Source: Alphaproteobacteria bacterium
Lineage (GTDB): Bacteria; Pseudomonadota; Alphaproteobacteria; Sphingomonadales; Sphingomonadaceae
Length of the DNA: 13,729 nt
NCBI GenBank assembly: GCA_028293055.1
Contig: JAQGLD010000078.1
Location: 1 to 13,729, forward strand
Reading direction: 5' to 3'
Made by a program: the position numbers and the translations under genes. Positions 7,107 through 13,729 of this stretch are shown piece after piece; the stretch's first letter is position 1; every line of letters begins with the position of its first letter. Below the pieces are notes generated by a model, which was given only the letters and a program-made list of their open reading frames with translations, was not told the origin of the DNA and searched no databases.

Positions 7107-7613
7107 ATGCATCTCCCCCGCCCCCTTCGCCTCGCCCCCTTCGCCCTGCTCGCGCTCGCGGCCTGCGAGCCCAAATCCTCCTTCCCCTCGCTCGCGCCGC
7201 GCCCGATGGAGCGGGCGCTCGGGCCGGTCGACCAGGCACCGCCGGAGACCGCGGTCGCGGACGATCCGGCGCTCCCCGACAGACTGCGCCCGTTGGTCGA
7301 GGCCGGCCATGCGAGCCAGGCGGAATTTGACAAGGCGCTCGCCGCTGCGCGGCGCGTCGTCGCAGCGAGCGGGCCGCCGGGGAGCGATTCGTGGGTCGGG
7401 GCGCAGCAGGCGGTGTCGCGGGTCCAGAATGCCTCTGCGCCGATGGCGAAGGCACTTGCCGACCTCGACGCCTTCGCGATCGAGCAGGCCAAGGCGCACC
7501 CGCTCAGCCCCGGCGACCAGGACCGGATCCAGCAGGCAAACGCGGAGTTGCAGGCACTCGCCGACGCCCAGCGCGGCGAGATCGAGGCGCTTCAAGCGAG
7601 ATTGAAGAAGTAG
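7107..7613 (+). CDS. Hypothetical outer- or inner-membrane lipoprotein
   Basis: The only confident plus-strand gene, 168 residues. The N-terminus (MHLPRPLRLAPFALLALAAC) is a lipoprotein signal peptide with lipobox LAAC and acylated Cys20. The mature part has a Pro/Ala-rich linker, then a helical region. The last 45 residues (LSPGDQDRIQQANAELQALA and on to the C-terminus) look like a short coiled coil. No catalytic motif or named domain is seen, so the function is unknown. The ATG directly follows the palindrome GGGCTAGCCC (7097-7106), whose AGGG is the only Shine-Dalgarno-like sequence. The gene is divergent from tRNA-Arg and convergent with the gamma-carbonic-anhydrase gene. The mature start and spacing make a real gene likely despite the lack of family recognition. 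Confidence 0.8.
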   Translation: MHLPRPLRLAPFALLALAACEPKSSFPSLAPRPMERALGPVDQAPPETAVADDPALPDRLRPLVEAGHASQAEFDKALAAARRVVAASGPPGSDSWVGAQQAVSRVQNASAPMAKALADLDAFAIEQAKAHPLSPGDQDRIQQANAELQALADAQRGEIEALQARLKK

Positions 7614-7642
7614 GCGGGTCGCTTCAAATCTGCCCCATATCC

Positions 7643-7665
7643 ATTCATCCTGAGAAGGGATGAAT
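7643..7665. terminator. Hairpin between convergent genes, candidate bidirectional terminator
   Basis: ATTCATCC and GGATGAAT form a perfect 8-bp stem with the 7-nt loop TGAGAAG. It lies 29 nt beyond the lipoprotein stop and 15 nt beyond the end of the convergent gene, as expected for a shared terminator. Neither side has a strong T-tract, so it could instead be an isolated REP-like palindrome. Confidence 0.45.
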
Positions 7666-7680
7666 CACGCAACACCCCCC

Positions 7681-8229
7681 TCAACCCCCGGCGATCGCCG
7701 CGGCGTGGCGCTTGGCGAGCTCGACATAATGGGCGACTCCGAGCCTTTGGCCCTCGAGCTCGGCCTCGCTGAGGTCGCGGACATATCTGGCCGGGCGACC
7801 GGCCCAGAGCTGACCGCTGGGAATCGTCTTGCCCGGAGTGAGCATCGCGCCGGCCGCGAGCATCGCGTCGCTCTCGATCGCGCAGCCGTCCATGACGATC
7901 GAGCCCAGGCCGACGAAGGCGCGGTCGTGGAGGATGCAGCCGTGAACCATGGCGAGGTGGCCGATCAGGACATCGTCGCCGATGATCGTCGCAAAGCCGT
8001 CCTTGTCCCCGGCGCGCGGCGAATCGACGTGGATGACGCTTCCGTCCTGGATGTTGGTGCGGGCGCCGATCCGGATCCGGTTCACATCGCCGCGAAGCAC
8101 GCAATTGTACCAGATGCTCGAATCGGGGCCGATCTCGATATCGCCGATCAGCCGCGCACCCGGAGCGACGAAGGCGCACGGGTCGACGACCGGGGTCCTA
8201 CCCTCGAACGTGATCAGGGTCAGCGCCAT
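7681..8229 (-). CDS. Gamma-carbonic anhydrase family protein (left-handed beta-helix)
   Basis: A 182-residue cytoplasmic hexapeptide-repeat protein. The beta-helix is built from I/V-G-x-x-x-x-I/V turns (ARLIGDIEIGPDSSIWYNCV, IRIGARTNIQDGSVIHVDS, TIIGDDVLIGHLAMVHGC, FVGLGSIVMDGCAI). The three zinc-binding histidines of gamma-carbonic anhydrases are present as H67, H91 and H96, and the trimer salt-bridge pair R47/D49 sits in RGDVN. The C-terminal helix (LSEAELEGQRLGVAHYVELAK) is typical of the YrdA/PaaY/CaiE-like group. Many members bind metal but show little or no CO2 hydration, so the activity is uncertain. The start overlaps the acetyltransferase stop by 10 nt, with GGGAG upstream. It is the last gene of the hemB-led operon. 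Confidence 0.93.
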   Translation of the reverse strand: MALTLITFEGRTPVVDPCAFVAPGARLIGDIEIGPDSSIWYNCVLRGDVNRIRIGARTNIQDGSVIHVDSPRAGDKDGFATIIGDDVLIGHLAMVHGCILHDRAFVGLGSIVMDGCAIESDAMLAAGAMLTPGKTIPSGQLWAGRPARYVRDLSEAELEGQRLGVAHYVELAKRHAAAIAGG

Positions 8230-8756
8230 TCGTCGGCTCCCAGGACATAGACGATGGTCGGGTTCATCTCGTCGGGCCAATCGGGATCGACATAATCGAG
8301 ATCCTCGCAGCGGGTCATTCCGAGCCGACGCATCAGTCCCCAGCTCGCGGCATTGCCGTCGACGGTCAGCGCAACCACCCGCTGCGCCTTGAGTTCGTCG
8401 AAGGCGAAATCGAGCGAGGCGGCCGCGGCCTCCTTGGCATAGCCCTTGCCCCAGGCGTCCTCGCGCAGCCGCCAGCCGATCTCGACATCGCCGGTCACCT
8501 TGCTGTCGCGGCCATTGGCGATCTTCAGCCCGCAAAAGCCGAGAAAGGCATCGTCCTCCTTGCGCTCGACCACCCAGAAGGTGTGGCCCTTCTCCTCCTG
8601 GAGCCGGATCAGCCGCTCGACCACCGCGTCCATCCGATCGCGCGGCTGAACACCGCCGAGCCAGCGCATCACCGCCGCACGGTTGCAATGCTCGTGAAAC
8701 GCGGCGGAATCCGCTTCCCGCCAGTTGCGCAGACGCAGTCTCTCGGTCTCGATCAT
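8220..8756 (-). CDS. GNAT-family N-acetyltransferase (RimJ/RimL type)
   Basis: A 178-residue acetyltransferase. The N-terminus MIETERLRLRNWREADSAAF is the classic opening of the Acetyltransf_3 (RimJ/RimL-like) group. The core has FWVVERKEDDAFLGFCGLK (beta 2-3), GDVEIGWRLREDAWGKGYAKE (beta 4 and the acetyl-CoA loop, with GKGYA as the R/Q-x-x-G-x-G/A motif) and NAASWGLMRRLGMTRCEDLD (helix 4 and the end motif). It would transfer acetyl from acetyl-CoA to an amine, either a protein N-terminus or a small molecule; the substrate cannot be read from the sequence. The ATG has AGGGG 5 nt upstream and lies 8 nt after the upstream gene, so the two are cotranscribed. The frame is open far upstream, but only inside the neighbouring gene. 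Confidence 0.92.
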   Translation of the reverse strand: MIETERLRLRNWREADSAAFHEHCNRAAVMRWLGGVQPRDRMDAVVERLIRLQEEKGHTFWVVERKEDDAFLGFCGLKIANGRDSKVTGDVEIGWRLREDAWGKGYAKEAAAASLDFAFDELKAQRVVALTVDGNAASWGLMRRLGMTRCEDLDYVDPDWPDEMNPTIVYVLGADEWR

Positions 8757-8764
8757 CCCGTCCC

Positions 8765-11019
8765 CTATCGCATCGGCACCCAGTTCCGCCAATCCTCGAG
8801 CAGAGGCAGGATGCTGGCATAATCGTCGGTCCAGCCCGGAAAGCCCCGCCTCGGAACCAGCGGCCGCCAGAGATAGGCATCGGCGCCGCTCGCCGACTTC
8901 AGCGCCTCGATCTGCCGCGGGTTGCGCGCCATCGCCACCCAGATCGAGGTGGTCAGGTTGTGGCCGAACTCTCCCACTTCGGGCGAGTAGGTGCTGATCA
9001 TCGCCGACCAGCCGTCGCGCTGCACGGCCGAGGCGAGCACCGGCTCGAGATCGAGATAGCGGTTCGAGATGTGGACGAGCAGCAGGCCGTCGGGCTGAAG
9101 CGCCCGGGCATAGACCGCAAGTGCCTCGCGGGTAAGCAGGTGCATCGGCACCGCATCCGACGAAAAGGCGTCGACCGCGAGCAGGTCGAGCTTGCCCGGG
9201 GGCTGGCGCGAAAGGCTGACGCGGGCGTCGCCGATCACGATCCGGGCGTCGGGCGCGCAGCTGGTCAGGAATTTGAAATTCGCCGGATTGGACGCGATCC
9301 GGACGATCGCCGGATCGATCTCGAAGATCTTCCAGCTCTGCCCGGGAAGCGCATAGCAGGCGAGCGTCCCGGTCCCGAGGCCGACGATTCCGATCCTTGC
9401 AGCCGGTCCGAACAGTACCGGCGCCGACGCCAGCGCATGGCCGACGCCGGAGCGGCGGGCATAATAAGAGGTCGGCTCGAGCTCCTCGCCCGGCGTCAGA
9501 TTCTCGACTCCGTGGAGGGTGGTGCCGTGAGTGAGGATCCGCGACGGCGGGAAATTGCGCTCGCTGACCGTGTAGATTCCGAAATAGGAACGGGTACGCG
9601 CGCCCTCGCGCGACTGGTTGAGGGTCGTCCAGCCGCCATAGCTCATCATCAAAGCGGCGAGCGTCAGCGCGAACAGCACGCGCTGCCCGATGAACAAAAT
9701 CCCGATCAGCGAGATGGCGATGCTCATGCCGAGCGCATCGAACTTGTCGACCCACCCGAACGGGCGGATGTCGGCTGCGAAGGAGAGCAGGATGGCGAGG
9801 GCGAGCAGCAGCCAGCGAGACCAAGCCGGCAGCCGCGCGCCCCAGGGAATCATCGCCGATTGCGGAATGAGCAATGCTCCGGCGAAGATCAGCAGGGGAT
9901 GCTCATAGGCCCAGTCGAACACCATCGGCGCGACGAGGGCGCAGAACAGCCCGCCGAGCACTCCGCCCGCCGCCATGGCCAGGTAGAAGGCAGTGAGATG
10001 GTCGCTCGCCGGCCGCAGCCGGTAGAGCTCGGTGTGGAGCGCGACCGCGATCGTGAACAACAGGAACAGGCCGAGCGTGGCGGTGAAGAGCGGGAGGGTC
10101 GAGCCGCTGCTGAACGCGAATCCGCCCGCGATGAGCAGGACCAGGGGCGCAATGTTGATGAATGTCCCGGCGGGGCCGCGCCGGACCGCGAAGGCGAGCA
10201 CGAAGCTCAGCAGATAGAGGCCGAGCGGCACCACCCAGATCAGGGGAATCGCGACGATGTCGGTGGTGAGGTGGGTGGTCGTCGAAAGCATCAGTCCGGA
10301 GGGAACCGCGGCCAGCAGCACCCATTGCAGGACGCAGGCGCGGGTCGGCGGCGGCGATCGTTCCTGCGGTATTTCCTCGACCGCGCTGGCCGGGATGGTT
10401 AGCGCGCAGACTCCGACGAGGAGGACCAGGAGCGCATATCCGGCGGTCCATACCAGGCTCTGCTGGTGGAGGGTGAGCCTCGGCTCGAACAGCAGGGGAT
10501 AGGAAAGCAGGCCGGCGAAGCTGCCGAGATTGGAGGCGGCGTAGAGCGCATAGGGCTCGCCCCTCTGGGTCTCGAGCGCGTACCAGCGCTGCATCAACGG
10601 CGCCTGGGCCGAGACGACGAAGAAAAGCGGCCCGATCGAGCTGAGCAGGAACCAGGGCGCCCAGATGGCGGGCGATACATGCTCGGGAAGGACCGCCCCG
10701 GTCAGGCCGATCGGCAGCCACAAAGCGGCGACCGCGAAGGAGGCGATGTGGATCCCGGCCTGCAGCCGTGGACGCAGCCGCGCCAGGAAATGGGCATAAG
10801 CATAGCCGCCGAGCAGCAGCGCCTGATAGACCAGCATCGCGCTGTTCCACACCGCCGGGGCCCCGCCGAGCCGCGGCAGCGCCATCCTGGCGACCATCGG
10901 CTGCATCAGGAACAGCATGAAGGAGCCGGTGAGGATGGTCGCCAGGAAGATCGGCCTGGCGTAGCGCTCGTCGACCCGGCCGCCGGCCCGGCCTGGCTCC
11001 CTTTGCTGTACGTGTTCGG

Positions 11020-11023
<4 letters not shown>
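8765..11023 (-). CDS. Fused MFS-like membrane protein/spermidine-synthase-like domain
   Basis: A 752-residue inner-membrane protein. Residues about 24-465 contain around a dozen hydrophobic segments beginning PIFLATILTGSFMLFLMQPMVARMALP, characteristic of the membrane half of fused MFS/spermidine-synthase proteins. Residues about 540-740 form a Rossmann methyltransferase-like domain: GIVGLGTGTL (545-554), IFEIDP with D570, IGDAR with D599, and LLAVDAFSSDAVPMHLLTRE (615-632), then WTDDYASIL (731-739). The acidic signature is DAFSSDAVP rather than the DSTDPxGP of true spermidine synthases, so aminopropyl transfer should not be assumed. The start forms a 4-nt ATGA overlap with the upstream decarboxylase gene, with GGAGG 4 nt before it. 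The physiological role of this family is not settled; polyamine or other small-molecule chemistry at the membrane is an inference. Confidence 0.9.
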
Positions 11024-13454
<2,431 letters not shown>

Positions 13455-13729
13455 GGACGGTCGCTTAGAGCATTTGAGGGCGCGGCGGAAACAAGCAACT
13501 CGGCGGATGCACCGCGGCGGCTGATCAAGGGATGAATGGGGGAGCGACAAGGCCTGGATCCGGGCCTTTGGCGGGACACGCGTCCGCCGTGTCGCGGCGG
13601 GAGCTAAGTTCACTACGTGCACGGTCTCCACGCGAGTCCGGGCCCCCTGCGACGCACCGACGCCCACCGGCCAGGCCGAATGGCGCGTGCCGGCGGGATG
13701 CGGGTCTGGCGAGCTCCGAGTCATGTGCT
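13455..13729. other. Upstream region of hemB, no gene recognised
   Basis: This 275-nt stretch should hold the promoter of the hemB operon. It contains an inverted repeat GACACG-CGTCCGC-CGTGTC (13575-13593). Open frames exist on both strands (a plus-strand ATG at 13532 runs to the edge), but their predicted products are Arg/Pro/Ser-rich with no protein-like features. TTGCTT and TCAAAT 15 nt apart near 13470-13500 on the minus strand are a poor promoter match. Confidence 0.4.

Noticed and set aside
6576..7595. Minus-strand ORF of 339 codons spanning the tRNA and lipoprotein gene
   Set aside because: It runs through the tRNA-Arg gene and antisense to the lipoprotein, with Arg-rich sequence and no domain.
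8220..9824. Acetyltransferase read as a 534-codon protein extending into the upstream gene
   Set aside because: The extension is an alternate frame of the membrane/spermidine-synthase-like gene. The GNAT protein starts naturally at MIETERLRLR with a ribosome site.
8960..10402. Plus-strand ORF of 480 codons opposite the membrane/spermidine-synthase-like gene
   Set aside because: The product is a low-complexity Arg/Glu/Gln string, typical of the complement of hydrophobic coding sequence. The minus strand has an intact 752-residue protein.
13532..13729. Plus-strand frame open from an ATG to the right edge
   Set aside because: The sequence is Arg/Pro/Ser-rich and not protein-like, and there is no convincing ribosome site. 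It probably reflects high-GC chance openness in the hemB upstream region.

Overview
The window is high-GC chromosomal DNA from an alphaproteobacterium, probably of the Sphingomonadales. This rests on the strong G/C third-position bias, the gene set (gamma-carbonic anhydrase, fused MFS/spermidine-synthase-like protein, Tat-exported PhoD, PepSY plus two-component system) and a HemB metal-site motif of the zinc-independent type; the taxonomy is an inference. Every confident protein gene except one, and the only tRNA, lies on the minus strand, so transcription runs mostly from right to left.

Right block (13454 down to 7681): a compact five-gene run of hemB (porphobilinogen synthase), a PLP-dependent decarboxylase of the aromatic-amino-acid decarboxylase family, a membrane protein fused to a spermidine-synthase-like domain, a GNAT acetyltransferase and a gamma-carbonic-anhydrase-like protein. 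Junctions are very tight: two 4-nt ATGA overlaps, one 8-nt gap and one 10-nt overlap, so one translationally coupled operon is likely. The standout is hemB. Its reading frame is intact from end to end except for one in-frame TAG at codon 236, where the family normally has Glu. The stop falls between the two Schiff-base lysines of the active site. A natural nonsense mutation, a base error or readthrough are the possible explanations.

Middle (7680 to 6387): a short lipoprotein gene, the only plus-strand gene, converges on the gamma-carbonic-anhydrase gene with a hairpin between them. It is divergent from a tRNA-Arg(ACG) gene with encoded CCA. Downstream of the tRNA lies about 560 bp with no confident gene and one weak 74-codon ORF.

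Left block (6386 to 1): a secreted YncE-like beta-propeller protein; then a PepSY-domain protein, an OmpR-family response regulator and a HAMP sensor kinase, which look like one signalling operon with the kinase start overlapping the regulator stop; then a Tat-exported PhoD-type phosphatase started by TTG; and finally a DoxX-family membrane protein that runs off the left edge.

No CRISPR array, insertion sequence, integrase, phage gene or recognisable defence system is visible. Apart from the broken hemB, the region looks like ordinary core chromosome.
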